From a virus: a stretch of DNA of 52,085 bases. The notes beneath the pieces are model-generated. The model was not told the DNA's origin, ran no database searches, and saw only the letters and a program-made list of their open reading frames with translations. Positions 31,847 through 39,552 of the stretch are shown here, one piece after another. The stretch lies in the IMG/VR virus record IMGVR_UViG_3300047446_000276, positions 1-52,085 of that record; one strand, written 5' to 3'. The position numbers and the translations under genes are program-made. How positions within the stretch are numbered: position 1 is the stretch's first letter; every line of letters starts with the position of its first letter.

Positions 31847-32274
31847 GCGGCGGCCCTCGTTGGTGGCTGAAGAAGGTAGGACCGAATCGCTTCGAGTGCG
31901 TCGAGCTGCCCGCGACACACGATCGCCAGATAGCCCTGCTCGATCAGCAGGTGCAGATAGGCATCCTGCTCTGAAGAAACATCGGCGTCGTACGGCGGCT
32001 CGGCCTTGAACTCGATGTACAACCCGAAGTAACCGCCGCGCGCCATCGGCAGCACCAGGTCAGGCACGCCAGCGCGTACGCCCTGCTTTTTCAGCTCCAT
32101 CGCAACCTTAACGTGCCGGTGGCCGCCGTTCGGAACGTGATAGATCAGCTTCGAGGCTTCGGGATGGCGGATCTTCAACACAAGGATCAGCGCGGCTTGC
32201 TCCAGCCCCTCCCGGTCAATCCGTGGCTTGAGAGGTTTCTTCGCTTTGAACGGCTTCAGCTTTACCGGCATCAC
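31843..32274 (-). CDS. VRR-NUC domain nuclease
   Basis: A 143-aa protein with the VRR-NUC pattern: H-V-P-N-G-G-H-R, then G-V-R-A-G-V-P-D-L-V and I-E-F-K-A-E, the E-x-K/D-type active site of PD-(D/E)XK-like nucleases. Phage VRR-NUC proteins are found in the place of Holliday-junction resolvases, and this protein sits in the NinR-like region. The start could be GTG 32274 (4-nt overlap) or ATG 32271. Confidence 0.88.
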   Translation of the reverse strand: MMPVKLKPFKAKKPLKPRIDREGLEQAALILVLKIRHPEASKLIYHVPNGGHRHVKVAMELKKQGVRAGVPDLVLPMARGGYFGLYIEFKAEPPYDADVSSEQDAYLHLLIEQGYLAIVCRGQLDALEAIRSYLLQPPTRAAA

Positions 32275-32576
32275 GCGGCCACCTTCCCTTCCGCCACGAG
32301 GATGTCGAGCGTGCGAATGATGCCTTCGAGGTGCATCCGGCGCAGTTCGTCGTGGCTGAACTCGGTCCGGCTGCGCGCATCAACAGCGTCGTGGCAAGCC
32401 GAGCATGCCCAAGCGGCCTGCAGGTCGTTTGGCTTGATCCCCATGCCGCTGCGCGTGCCTGCCAGGCGGAAGTGGGCCAGCACAGTGGTTTCGGGCTTGC
32501 CATTGCACACGCCCGGCACCCGGATCTGGCAGTCACGCCCGCGGGCGGCCTTGGTCAGCTTGGTCTGCTTACTCAA
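32271..32576 (-). CDS. YbcO-like nuclease (DUF1364)
   Basis: A 101-aa protein with A-A-R-G-R-D-C-Q-I-R, L-A-H-F-R-L-A-G-T and W-A-C-S-A-C-H-D, matching the YbcO family of phage nucleases in the NinR position. The Cys/His pairs suggest a zinc-supported HNH-like fold. The start is TTG at 32576, with its first 4 bases overlapping the stop of the 35-aa gene. Confidence 0.88.
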   Translation of the reverse strand: MSKQTKLTKAARGRDCQIRVPGVCNGKPETTVLAHFRLAGTRSGMGIKPNDLQAAWACSACHDAVDARSRTEFSHDELRRMHLEGIIRTLDILVAEGKVAA

Positions 32577-32680
32577 AGGCCGCCCCCGAACTGATATTCA
32601 AACGGTGCCACCTGGTTGGAGTAGGCGCACTCCAGCAGGAGGAGTGCGTAACGCAGCGTTGTAGCGATAAGCAAGATCAT
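32573..32680 (-). CDS. 35-aa protein of the NinR-like region
   Basis: A short protein with a hydrophobic N-terminal half (M-I-L-L-I-A-T-T-L-R-Y-A-L-L-L-L). It starts at ATG 32680, overlapping the NinX stop by one base, and ends with a 4-nt overlap to the YbcO-like gene. Both junctions are typical of real phage genes, although it is short. Function unknown. Confidence 0.5.
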   Translation of the reverse strand: MILLIATTLRYALLLLECAYSNQVAPFEYQFGGGL

Positions 32681-33051
32681 CAGATCAACTCCGTTGGAAT
32701 ATTCACTGTCGGGCCATGCTTGTGGGCAACAACCGCACGGCAAATCGCGACTAGGGGCTCGGTTGAGTGATGCCAATCGGTCGGCTCATCAGCATGACCC
32801 GAATGAGCCGCCCAGCCGCCGCGGACGGGCCCAAAGCCGACGTCGTTCTGCTCAATGATCGGGCCCGCCTGCGCCCATTCAGTGCTAGGTGAGTACTTGG
32901 CTTGGGAGTGCAGCAATTCGTACCGGACGCGCCAACCATTGCCATACGCGGGCGGGCACAACGCAACGCTCACTCCCTCGACCGCTGCCACAGCCCAATC
33001 CAAAGCAGCACATGCCAACTCAGCGGTCTTAACCTCGACACAGCCGCCCAT
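32680..33051 (-). CDS. NinX-like protein (DUF2591)
   Basis: A 123-aa protein with V-K-T-A-E-L, A-L-D-W-A-V-A, Y-S-P-S-T-E-W-A-Q-A-G-P-I-I and a final V-N-I-P-T-E-L. This agrees with the P22 NinX family (DUF2591), a NinR-region gene of unknown role. It starts at ATG 33051, overlapping the upstream gene stop by one base. Confidence 0.85.
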   Translation of the reverse strand: MGGCVEVKTAELACAALDWAVAAVEGVSVALCPPAYGNGWRVRYELLHSQAKYSPSTEWAQAGPIIEQNDVGFGPVRGGWAAHSGHADEPTDWHHSTEPLVAICRAVVAHKHGPTVNIPTELI

Positions 33052-33569
33052 TACGCAGCACCTCCAATTTCCTTGAGCAGGCTCTGCAGCTGTTTCAGCT
33101 TGGCTGTGGCCTGAGCACTGCCCTCGCGTTCAGCCTCGACAGAGAGAGCAACTTCCTCAATGCGGGTGGCCATGGTCTTCATCCGGGCGCTGAAGTCATT
33201 GGCCACGGTCACGACCTCGGCCGACAGTCCCGCGAGGGCGTCAAACGGATTGATTTCGGCCTTTTTGATGGGGGTGACGACTTCGATTGCTGGTTTCGGC
33301 ATGGTCGTTTCAATCCTGACTTTGACTGTGGTGGCATCGCGCTGATATTTGCTGCCAGCAGGTTCGCGAATAATTCCGGCGTCTTTCAGCTCGCCGAGTG
33401 CACGTCGCACCGCATGGACGGAAACGCAGGTCGCGTTCACCTTCAGCGCTGCGCGATGAATGTCATGAGCGCTCCATGGTTCCTGGATCGGGACGTGCTG
33501 ATAGATCTTCTGGGCGGTTGAAGACTGGCCCGCGAGCAGCTGCTGGATACGGGATTCGGTGAATGCCAT
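33051..33569 (-). CDS. Winged-helix DNA-binding protein (172 aa)
   Basis: The N-terminal ~80 residues look like a winged helix: W-S-A-H-D-I-H-R-A-A-L and V-S-V-H-A-V-R-R-A-L-G-E-L-K-D-A-G-I-I. Residues about 115-170 form a helical, coiled-coil-like region with L-K-Q-L-Q-S-L-L-K-E. It lies directly before the DnaB gene in expression order after it (shared base at 33569). It may be a replication accessory protein or helicase loader, but no loader motif is seen. Confidence 0.65.
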   Translation of the reverse strand: MAFTESRIQQLLAGQSSTAQKIYQHVPIQEPWSAHDIHRAALKVNATCVSVHAVRRALGELKDAGIIREPAGSKYQRDATTVKVRIETTMPKPAIEVVTPIKKAEINPFDALAGLSAEVVTVANDFSARMKTMATRIEEVALSVEAEREGSAQATAKLKQLQSLLKEIGGAA

Positions 33570-34939
33570 CAGTACCGCTCCTTTCTGGCGTAGCGGTCGG
33601 CGAGGCTGGTCACCTTTTCCTGCTTGGGCTGTTCAACCCAGCCGCCGGCAAGCTGTTCAAACCGGCTGTACTGCCCGAGGAATGCGGTGCGGACGGTGCC
33701 GGTTTCGATATCTCGGCCCTTGCCGATGATGATTTCCGCAATGCCCTTGGCTTCGGTGTTTTCGTTGTAAACCTCATCCCGATAGACGAAGAGGATGATG
33801 TCGGCGTCTTGCTCGATAGCTCCCGATTCGCGGAGGTCGGAATTGATCGGGCGTTTGTTCGGGCGCTCTTCGCACTTGCGCGAAAGCTGGCTGAGCAGCA
33901 CAACTGGCACCTGGAGTTCGCGCGCCATGTTCTTCGCGCTACGGGTCATGTAGCTGATCTCCTGCTCACGGATGGCACCGGACAGGTCAGAATCCAGGAG
34001 TTGCAGGTAGTCAATGGCGATCAGGTCAAGGCCGTAACGTCGCTTGTGCCGACGCGCCGCTGACCGGATGCGGTTGATCGTCATGCCGGATCGGTCGGAG
34101 ATGAACAGGTTCGCGCTCTTGAGCTTGCCGGCGGCAGACATGAGATTCGCGCCATAGTCATGAGGGGCTGTGCCGTTCTTGATCATCTGCAACGGCACAC
34201 GGCCTTCAGAAGCCATGAACCGATCCATCAGTTGGGTTTTGCTCATCTCCAGGCTGAACACCATGACGCTCTTGTTCTGACGGATTGCCGCATCAGAAAC
34301 GATGTTCATGGCAAGAGTGGTTTTGCCCATTGCCGGGCGCCCTGCAATGATCAGCAGCTGCTCAGGCTTGAGGCCTTGAAGCTTGGCGTCCAGATCGTCA
34401 ATACCAGTGGACAGCCCATCGATACCTTCTCCCCGGTCGGCGCGAGCCTGCAGAACTTCGATGTAATCGTCCAGGATGTCTTCTGCCTTGATCACCTCGG
34501 CGGTTGCTGACTCGCCTTCCAGCGCCAGCGCTTCAGACTGGGCATACGCAATCTTGTCTGCGGTCGGCTGGTCGCCAAACGCGATTTCGTTGATGCGCGC
34601 GCCCAGGCTGATCAATGCACGATCCAGACTGCGCTCACGCACGGTCTCCGCATACGCCCGGGCGTTGGCCACGCTTGGTGTGTTCCTAACGATTTCGGCC
34701 GCGTAGGCCAAAGCGCTGCCGCCCTCGATGAAATCGCCGATACGTGAGCCGACCGTGAGCGCGTCGACAGGCTTACTATCCGAGTGCAGCGCCATGATTG
34801 CTCGGAATATCTCCGAGTGGTCCGCAAGGTAGAAATCTTCGGCTGAAAGATCGGCGGAGAGGACGTCGATGAGTTCAGGCCGGAGCATCATTGCGCCCAG
34901 TACGCTCTGCTCGGATTCGATGCTGTAGGGATCACGCAC
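33569..34939 (-). CDS. Replicative DNA helicase, DnaB-like
   Basis: A 456-aa hexameric helicase. The N-terminal domain (E-Q-S-V-L-G-A-M-M) is followed by the RecA-fold domain with Walker A G-R-P-A-M-G-K-T (200-207), Walker B around L-I-A-I-D-Y-L-Q-L (about 314-322) and the arginine-rich K-G-R-D region near the C-terminus. It loads on the phage origin with the initiator (34932-35636) and unwinds DNA for replication. Overlap with the initiator is 8 bp. Confidence 0.93.
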   Translation of the reverse strand: MRDPYSIESEQSVLGAMMLRPELIDVLSADLSAEDFYLADHSEIFRAIMALHSDSKPVDALTVGSRIGDFIEGGSALAYAAEIVRNTPSVANARAYAETVRERSLDRALISLGARINEIAFGDQPTADKIAYAQSEALALEGESATAEVIKAEDILDDYIEVLQARADRGEGIDGLSTGIDDLDAKLQGLKPEQLLIIAGRPAMGKTTLAMNIVSDAAIRQNKSVMVFSLEMSKTQLMDRFMASEGRVPLQMIKNGTAPHDYGANLMSAAGKLKSANLFISDRSGMTINRIRSAARRHKRRYGLDLIAIDYLQLLDSDLSGAIREQEISYMTRSAKNMARELQVPVVLLSQLSRKCEERPNKRPINSDLRESGAIEQDADIILFVYRDEVYNENTEAKGIAEIIIGKGRDIETGTVRTAFLGQYSRFEQLAGGWVEQPKQEKVTSLADRYARKERY

Positions 34940-35636
34940 GGTAGTTGCCCTCGACGACTTTCACGAAGTTGGATGGCAGTACCAGCCAGTCGAAGTTGCA
35001 GCGAAACGGTTTGTCCTTGCCAGTGACGGCGCCCATCAAGAACGGACTCGCCCGGACCAGATCGAAGAAATCAGACCAGAAGCCCATGTCCTGGTGAACA
35101 GGGCTCTGGTTCCAGCGAGCAGTGATCTTGGCAATGCGGTCTGGGGTGAGCATCACGACACGAGGGAATTCAGGAAGCTTCTCGTTGAACAAGTCGACGA
35201 TTGCTTGAGGCGAGCATTTCGGTTTTGCCTGCCCTTCCGATTTCGACCCTTCGTCAAGAGGTGATGGTTCACTTGATGGTTCTATTACGGTTCTGGGTGC
35301 GGCTGCTGCGGGGGTTTCTGTCGTGAGCTGCGGGGGTGGCGGTGCATCTGGTGCGGGGTGCATCTCCTGCGGGGGTGCATAAGATGCAGGGGTCAGCGTG
35401 TAAACGGTGGACCGTCCCATGCGTTCACGGATTTCCAGCAGGCCCACCTGTGTCAGCCACTTGATAGCGGTCTGAACGGTGCGCTCACCCAGGCACGTTC
35501 TCTGAGCGATTCGAGCCACGGAAGGCCAGCACACGCCCTCATCGTTGGCATTGTCCGCCAGCGAGATCAAGACAGCCTTTTGTGGCCCGCTCATGCCTTG
35601 CAGCGGCCAGCAGGCGCTCATGATGATCGTGCTCAA
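34932..35636 (-). CDS. Replication initiator, helix-turn-helix, lambda O-like in role
   Basis: A 234-aa protein: an N-terminal winged helix (P-Q-K-A-V-L-I-S-L-A-D-N-A-N-D-E-G and V-C-W-P-S-V-A-R-I-A-Q) is followed by a Pro/Ala/Thr linker (about 85-140) and a C-terminal domain that may contact the helicase. The linker DNA carries iteron-like repeats (35307-35392), as lambda O has its origin inside its gene. TTG at 35636 has GGAG 8 bases before it and overlaps the Rha gene stop; the ATG at 35621 is an alternative. Confidence 0.78.
   Translation of the reverse strand: MSTIIMSACWPLQGMSGPQKAVLISLADNANDEGVCWPSVARIAQRTCLGERTVQTAIKWLTQVGLLEIRERMGRSTVYTLTPASYAPPQEMHPAPDAPPPPQLTTETPAAAAPRTVIEPSSEPSPLDEGSKSEGQAKPKCSPQAIVDLFNEKLPEFPRVVMLTPDRIAKITARWNQSPVHQDMGFWSDFFDLVRASPFLMGAVTGKDKPFRCNFDWLVLPSNFVKVVEGNYRA
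35307..35392 (-). repeat. Iteron-like repeats, candidate replication origin inside the initiator gene
   Basis: The core tgcggggg(t) starts at 35307, 35329, 35352 (tgcggggt) and 35368, at spacings of 22, 23 and 16 bp. From 35341 the copies alternate with ggtgcat. The repeats fall in the part that codes for the Pro/Ala linker of the initiator, as in the lambda origin. Codon bias of the linker is an alternative explanation. Confidence 0.5.
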
Positions 35637-36370
35637 TTACGTTGCTCCAGCTGATACGCGGCCCATACACTTGCGATCCACTGCACGCCTTTTGCGGTGA
35701 ACCGCGCCTGGGCGAATGCATGGCCGTTGGTTTCACTGGTGCCGGTTTTGAGTTCGAAACGTTTCGCTGCCTGGTGCTGGCTGCATGGGGTAAGCACGCC
35801 GCCGAGGTAGTACATGACGCCTTTGTCCAGAAGCATCTGGCGGAACTGGCGCTCCTTGGCGTTCAGCAGCTTCGCGACTTGGCGGAAGCTCATCGAGCCA
35901 GACGCCTCGACGTACTGGTCAACGAAAGCAACCTTGGGAGCCGCGATCCGAAGCTCTTGTGCCGCCGCTTGCTGCAGCTCGAATTGCTCGGCCCACGCGC
36001 GAGCAGCTGCTGCCGGGTTTGAGAAGTCAGGGAGCGAAGGCATGTGTTGTGATTCCAACTCTGCCCAACGATCAACCAAAGCGGCGGTAAATTCGGGGCT
36101 GAGCTGCGCGACGATGACGAAGCTGTCACGTTTGCAGATTTGGTATTCGGTTGCCGGGCGGCCAAGCCCGTCTCGGTATTCCACCGCTGGTGGAACACTT
36201 ACTGTTCGCCTTTCTGCGAGACGCTCGATGGTTCTCTTCACGCTGTCATGGCGAGAACCGACCAGGTCGGCAATCTCGCGAGACGACATAACCTGACGCG
36301 ACATATTGCGTACCCCTGCCAAAACTGACGAATCAGGCGGGCTCTTGCTCTGGGTGGTCGTGGTGTGCAT
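35633..36370 (-). CDS. Rha-type phage regulatory protein with KilA-C domain
   Basis: A 245-aa protein. The N-terminal ~100 residues match the Rha (pRha) domain: M-S-S-R-E-I-A-D-L-V-G-S-R-H-D-S-V and E-Y-Q-I-C-K-R-D. The C-terminal ~110 residues, with P-K-V-A-F-V-D-Q-Y, F-R-Q-V-A-K-L-L-N-A-K-E-R-Q-F and H-A-F-A-Q-A-R-F-T, match KilA-C. Such antirepressor-like proteins act in host or phage gene control. ATG at 36370 follows GAGGTCAG. It lies between the CII-like and initiator genes in the early operon. Confidence 0.85.
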   Translation of the reverse strand: MHTTTTQSKSPPDSSVLAGVRNMSRQVMSSREIADLVGSRHDSVKRTIERLAERRTVSVPPAVEYRDGLGRPATEYQICKRDSFVIVAQLSPEFTAALVDRWAELESQHMPSLPDFSNPAAAARAWAEQFELQQAAAQELRIAAPKVAFVDQYVEASGSMSFRQVAKLLNAKERQFRQMLLDKGVMYYLGGVLTPCSQHQAAKRFELKTGTSETNGHAFAQARFTAKGVQWIASVWAAYQLEQRN

Positions 36371-36397
36371 AATCTGACCTCACAAGTGTTGTTGAAG

Positions 36398-36424
36398 AAG
36401 CCGGGCCGCAATCCCGGCTTTTTT
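36398..36424 (+). terminator. Hairpin with T run between CII-like and Rha genes
   Basis: The sequence aagccggg-ccgcaat-cccggctt continues into T, forming a plus-oriented rho-independent terminator; on the minus strand the stem is followed by a weaker TTCTTC. In the minus direction it lies between two early genes, like lambda tR1. The last part is in a 21-bp repeat that recurs at 39544-39564. Confidence 0.55.
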
Positions 36425-36436
36425 GTGCCTGCGATT
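36416..36436 (+). repeat. 21-bp direct repeat, copy 1 (immunity left edge)
   Basis: Identical to 39544-39564 (from ggcttttttg to gcctgcgatt) in the same direction. It covers the end of the terminator hairpin and the last base of the CII-like stop codon. Together the two copies bracket CII-like, Cro, CI, the HipA-like kinase and DUF3037. Confidence 0.8.
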
Positions 36437-36858
36437 CAGGCGACCCTTACCGACGCCTTGAGCGTTGCCAGCGCTTCTTCGGCGTGGGCAATCTCTTTCA
36501 GAATTCGAGCGCGCTCGACCTGATCAACTCGACCGTCCAGCATCGCTGTGGTGGTTTCGACCGTGACCTCGGCAAACTCAAACGCTGCCCGGCCCAGCGC
36601 CTGGTGCACATCGATAGCTGCTGGCTGCACCAACGGCACGATCGCGTAGCCGAACTCGCCCGCCAGCGCTTCAAGCGGGCGCATGTCGTTCGTGTGCAGC
36701 AGTAGCGCGTAGAGGTGTTTCACGTTGAACCAGTGCTTGTCGTAGTTCGCATTTGCTCGCTGGAGCAGGCTGACGGGGGGCATACCCATCAACGTCGCGA
36801 GGTTCTTGGTGTCCGCTTCGTCTACAACCGCGTCACACGCCTTCAGAAAATCCTGCAT
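36436..36858 (-). CDS. CII-like regulator (Phage_CP76 family)
   Basis: A 140-aa DNA-binding regulator. The N-terminal part has A-C-D-A-V-V-D-E-A and L-A-T-L-M-G-M-P-P-V-S-L-L-Q-R-A-N, a helix-turn-helix region as in the CP76/CII family, followed by H-W-F-N-V-K-H-L-Y-A-L-L and an Ala/Glu-rich helical C-terminus. ATG at 36858 follows GAGG by 8 bases. It is second in the early right operon after Cro, the lambda order, and would help lysogeny choice. Confidence 0.8.
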   Translation of the reverse strand: MQDFLKACDAVVDEADTKNLATLMGMPPVSLLQRANANYDKHWFNVKHLYALLLHTNDMRPLEALAGEFGYAIVPLVQPAAIDVHQALGRAAFEFAEVTVETTTAMLDGRVDQVERARILKEIAHAEEALATLKASVRVA

Positions 36859-36931
36859 CCCTAAAACCTCAAATTTGTTTAAGTGGCTCACTGCCAGCAC
36901 GCGTTGCAAAATGTTTCCAGCAGGCGAAGAC

Positions 36932-37141
36932 CTATGCGGCATGACCTGGGATAGAGGGACGGAGGTCGCGCGCTTTGATCTCACCTTTCGTCGCGATCTC
37001 CGCACGCATTGCTACCTCGGCCGCCATTCCGTGAACGCCGCGAACCCAGCCGCTTACCGTGCCTTGCTTCACGCCGAGAGCGGCGGCTGTCGCGTTCTGC
37101 GAACCAAAGTGCTCAACAAGCTTTTCAAATGGATTTTTCAT
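36932..37141 (-). CDS. Cro-like repressor
   Basis: A 69-aa helix-turn-helix protein with V-E-H-F-G-S-Q-N-A-T-A-A-A-L-G-V-K-Q-G-T-V-S-G-W, the Cro/YdaS pattern. It is divergent from the CI repressor, with 90 bp between their starts, and is the first gene of the early right operon. It should compete with CI at the operators in between and favour lytic growth. Confidence 0.85.
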   Translation of the reverse strand: MKNPFEKLVEHFGSQNATAAALGVKQGTVSGWVRGVHGMAAEVAMRAEIATKGEIKARDLRPSIPGHAA

Positions 37142-37231
37142 GACTCTCCGCCCAAATAAAGGGATGCCTGTATGCTAGAGGAAAGGAACACCTTTTTGCA
37201 AGGTGAAAGGCTGGCCTTTATTGTCGCGGGC
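37142..37231. promoter_or_regulatory. Divergent Cro/CI promoter-operator region
   Basis: Plus strand: TTGCAA (37196-37201), 17 bases, TATTGT (37219-37224), then the CI ATG at 37232. The same palindromic TTGCAA read on the minus strand can act as -35 for Cro with TAGCAT about 18 bases on. A 6-bp dyad cacctt-tttgc-aaggtg covers 37189-37205. The motif AATAAAGG occurs at 37155-37162 (plus) and 37215-37222 (minus); it recurs twice at the left promoter near 39955 and 39980. Confidence 0.6.
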
Positions 37232-37879
37232 ATGGAACTTAAAGATCGTCTAAAGCAAGCCCGGAAACATGCGAATCTGACTCAGTCAGAGCTGGCAGAG
37301 CGCGCGGGGATAAAACAGGCCTCAATCTCAGAAATAGAGCGGGGGTTGACCAGAACGAGCGGATACCTCGTGAAGCTTGCCACCATTCTTGAGGTCAGTC
37401 CGGTTTGGTTGTCCGAAGGGATTGGGTCAATGCTTGCCAGCGACCAATCCAACGTAGAGCCAGGCCCTCCTATAACTACTGCGGCTCGAAGGATCGACAT
37501 CATGGGCACCGCGCAGATGGGCCCGGACGGGCATTGGGTAGGCCTCGAGGACGCTGGAGGCTGGGTTGAAACCTGGTCCCGCGACACCGATGCTTACGCC
37601 CTACTGCTCCGCGGCGACTCGATGGCACCAGCGATCCGCAGCGGCTGGGTGGCTGTGTGCGAGCCAAATCACAGGCTCGTGCCAGGCGAATACGTGATGG
37701 TTACGACAGTCGATGAGCAGAGCATGGTCAAGGAGCTGCTGTTTCAGAACGATGAGGGCGTGAGCCTGATGTCGATCAACTCTGCGTACGAGCGGGTGAC
37801 GATCCCATGGACGAAGATACAGACGATCCACTATGTAGGTGCCATTCTCGGGCCTAGCAAAGTACTGGGCAGAATTTAG
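37232..37879 (+). CDS. cI: CI-type repressor with S24 peptidase domain
   Basis: A 215-aa repressor that maintains lysogeny. Residues about 5-65 are a helix-turn-helix (L-T-Q-S-E-L-A-E-R-A-G-I-K-Q-A-S-I-S), then a linker, and from about 85 the LexA-like peptidase with Ser130 in R-G-D-S-M and Lys167 in M-V-K-E. The usual Ala-Gly cleavage pair is not at the expected place: the sequence there is M-G-T-A-Q-M-G. The ATG at 37232 lies only 7 bases behind the -10, so the mRNA is probably leaderless. It is followed by the HipA-like gene. Confidence 0.92.
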   Translation: MELKDRLKQARKHANLTQSELAERAGIKQASISEIERGLTRTSGYLVKLATILEVSPVWLSEGIGSMLASDQSNVEPGPPITTAARRIDIMGTAQMGPDGHWVGLEDAGGWVETWSRDTDAYALLLRGDSMAPAIRSGWVAVCEPNHRLVPGEYVMVTTVDEQSMVKELLFQNDEGVSLMSINSAYERVTIPWTKIQTIHYVGAILGPSKVLGRI

Positions 37880-37943
37880 CTAGCAGGCGGAATCCACGCC
37901 TGGCTACCAAACGGCAAAGCGCTACGAGCATGGAAGGTCACTA

Positions 37944-38687
37944 ATGCCTTTGAGCATTACAGCTGTAGAGATAATCAGACAAAGCCAGCAAGGTTATTCG
38001 ATCAAGCCTTTTATCGTCCGAGGCGACGACGGGTTTACCTATTTCGTGAAGGGACTAGCTAAGGCTGGCGGTCCCGCCCTCATCTCGGAGGTATTAGGTG
38101 CAGAGCTGGGCGGAATGTTAGGCCTTCCGATACCACCTTGGGGTTTGATGCATATCCCAGAGGAGCTGATAGCGTTTAGTGCAATTCCCAATGTCGGAGA
38201 TCTGAGAGGCGGGACAGCATTTGCCTCACGAGCAGTCGAAAACGCCTCTGACTTTGTGCTTAGCCATATCGACCGAACACCTATCGAACTGCGCCGCCGG
38301 GTTTTGCTATTCGACTGGTGGGTCCGAAATGGCGATCGCTGCTTAGGTGAGCGTGGTGGCAACGTCAACCTGATCCTCGACGCGAGGGGAGAATTGGGCG
38401 TTATTGATCACAACCTCGCATTTGACCGAGCCTTTGACTGCGACGATTTTATCGAGGGGCACGTTTTCCGAGAGTGCAGGTCCTTCTTTAGGGACTATGT
38501 TGTTCGTCAGGAATACGTCCAAATGCTTGGCGAGACCCTGGAAATATGGGATACGATCACGGCCCTTTTACCTGAAGACTGGCTATATCGGGACGCCGAC
38601 AATATTGACCTCACCGAGCCTACCGTGGCTGAAAGGCTAGCGATGCTGGAAGTGTTCAAGGAAGAGCGGTTCTGGGGAGCATTATGA
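37944..38687 (+). CDS. HipA-like kinase domain protein (HipA_2 type)
   Basis: A 247-aa protein that is about half the length of HipA. It keeps kinase-like landmarks: Lys36 in Y-F-V-K-G-L, N-G-D-R (129-132) with Asp131 as candidate catalytic base, N-V-N (140-142), and V-I-D-H (153-156) with Asp155 as metal ligand. The substrate of related small kinases is not known to me; HipA itself phosphorylates glutamyl-tRNA synthetase. There is no HipB-like gene next to it; its partner is the DUF3037 gene, overlapped by 4 nt. Its place behind CI means expression in the lysogen. Confidence 0.82.
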   Translation: MPLSITAVEIIRQSQQGYSIKPFIVRGDDGFTYFVKGLAKAGGPALISEVLGAELGGMLGLPIPPWGLMHIPEELIAFSAIPNVGDLRGGTAFASRAVENASDFVLSHIDRTPIELRRRVLLFDWWVRNGDRCLGERGGNVNLILDARGELGVIDHNLAFDRAFDCDDFIEGHVFRECRSFFRDYVVRQEYVQMLGETLEIWDTITALLPEDWLYRDADNIDLTEPTVAERLAMLEVFKEERFWGAL

Positions 38688-39520
38688 AATATATCTGTAA
38701 CTACTCGATTTTGCGGTTTTTGCCTTACCCAGAAACAGGCGAGTTTGTGAACATTGGCATCGTTCTAGTTGCCAATAACGGCGACTTTCGCTTCAAAATC
38801 GAGAAAAAAAGGCAGCGCATCACCAATTTCTTCCCGAGCCTTGATTCGAAAATTCTGATTCGCGCGCGAAATGAAGTAGAGCGTGAGCTTGACCGCTTAA
38901 GCGGCTTTTTCACCGCTAACCGGGACGACGTCACGACGTTGCTGGGCGCGTTTCAGCATCTCACTCATCCTCGTGAGACGATGATGAGGTTCAGCGATCC
39001 TGGCACTCTCGCGACTGACAACTCGAACGATGCGCTAACCAGGCTTTTCGATCACTACGTCAACCATAGTTTTGCCACGAAGGAATACCAGGAAACTCAA
39101 CTTGAACGCCAGTTGGGTAAACTGCTGACGTCATACAACCTCAAGCAGCGGTATACGGAGCAAAAACTTGGTACCGCGGACTATCCGGTTAAATTCCCGT
39201 TCGTCATGATGCTGGGAGCCTCACCAATCCAAGCGCTTAAGCCTCTCCACTTGGGTCACGACGAGTCTTCAAAGATCATCGAGCATGGGGACGCATGGAT
39301 CTCGAAGATGAGACGCTTGAACTCCGCCGGTCAATTGGCGCAGGACACGCTTTTTGTTGCAGGTCCTCCAGAGCAAGGCAAACCGAAGCTCCTCAAGGCG
39401 TACCGGGAGATCTGCGAAGAGCTCAAGCAATTCCCTGGCGTAAGGGTCACTAGCACTGCGGAAAGCCGCTCGACTCTGCTCCATCAGATTCAGATAGGTC
39501 TTCCTGATACTGTCCACTGA
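38684..39520 (+). CDS. DUF3037 protein, partner of the HipA-like kinase
   Basis: A 278-aa soluble protein of the DUF3037 family: the N-terminal Y-S-I-L-R-F-L-P-Y-P-E-T-G-E-F-V-N-I-G-I-V-L-V is its hallmark; the middle is helical with R-A-R-N-E-V-E-R-E-L and the C-terminus beta-like. DUF3037 genes are commonly found next to HipA-like genes. ATG overlaps the kinase stop by 4 nt, so the two are translated together. A terminator follows within 11 bp. It could be the regulator, substrate or toxin of the pair; the sequence does not decide. Confidence 0.85.
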   Translation: MKYICNYSILRFLPYPETGEFVNIGIVLVANNGDFRFKIEKKRQRITNFFPSLDSKILIRARNEVERELDRLSGFFTANRDDVTTLLGAFQHLTHPRETMMRFSDPGTLATDNSNDALTRLFDHYVNHSFATKEYQETQLERQLGKLLTSYNLKQRYTEQKLGTADYPVKFPFVMMLGASPIQALKPLHLGHDESSKIIEHGDAWISKMRRLNSAGQLAQDTLFVAGPPEQGKPKLLKAYREICEELKQFPGVRVTSTAESRSTLLHQIQIGLPDTVH

Positions 39521-39530
39521 ATCAAATGAA

Positions 39531-39552
39531 GCCCGCGAAAGCGGGCTTTTTT
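39531..39552 (+). terminator. Terminator of the CI-HipA-DUF3037 operon
   Basis: The stem gcccgc-gaaa-gcgggc is followed by six T. It closes the lysogenic operon and begins the second copy of the 21-bp direct repeat. Confidence 0.85.

Noticed and set aside
30956-31870. Plus-strand open frame of about 304 codons opposite the second recombinase
   Set aside because: Antisense to a complete recombinase gene; low-complexity Gln/His/Leu composition.
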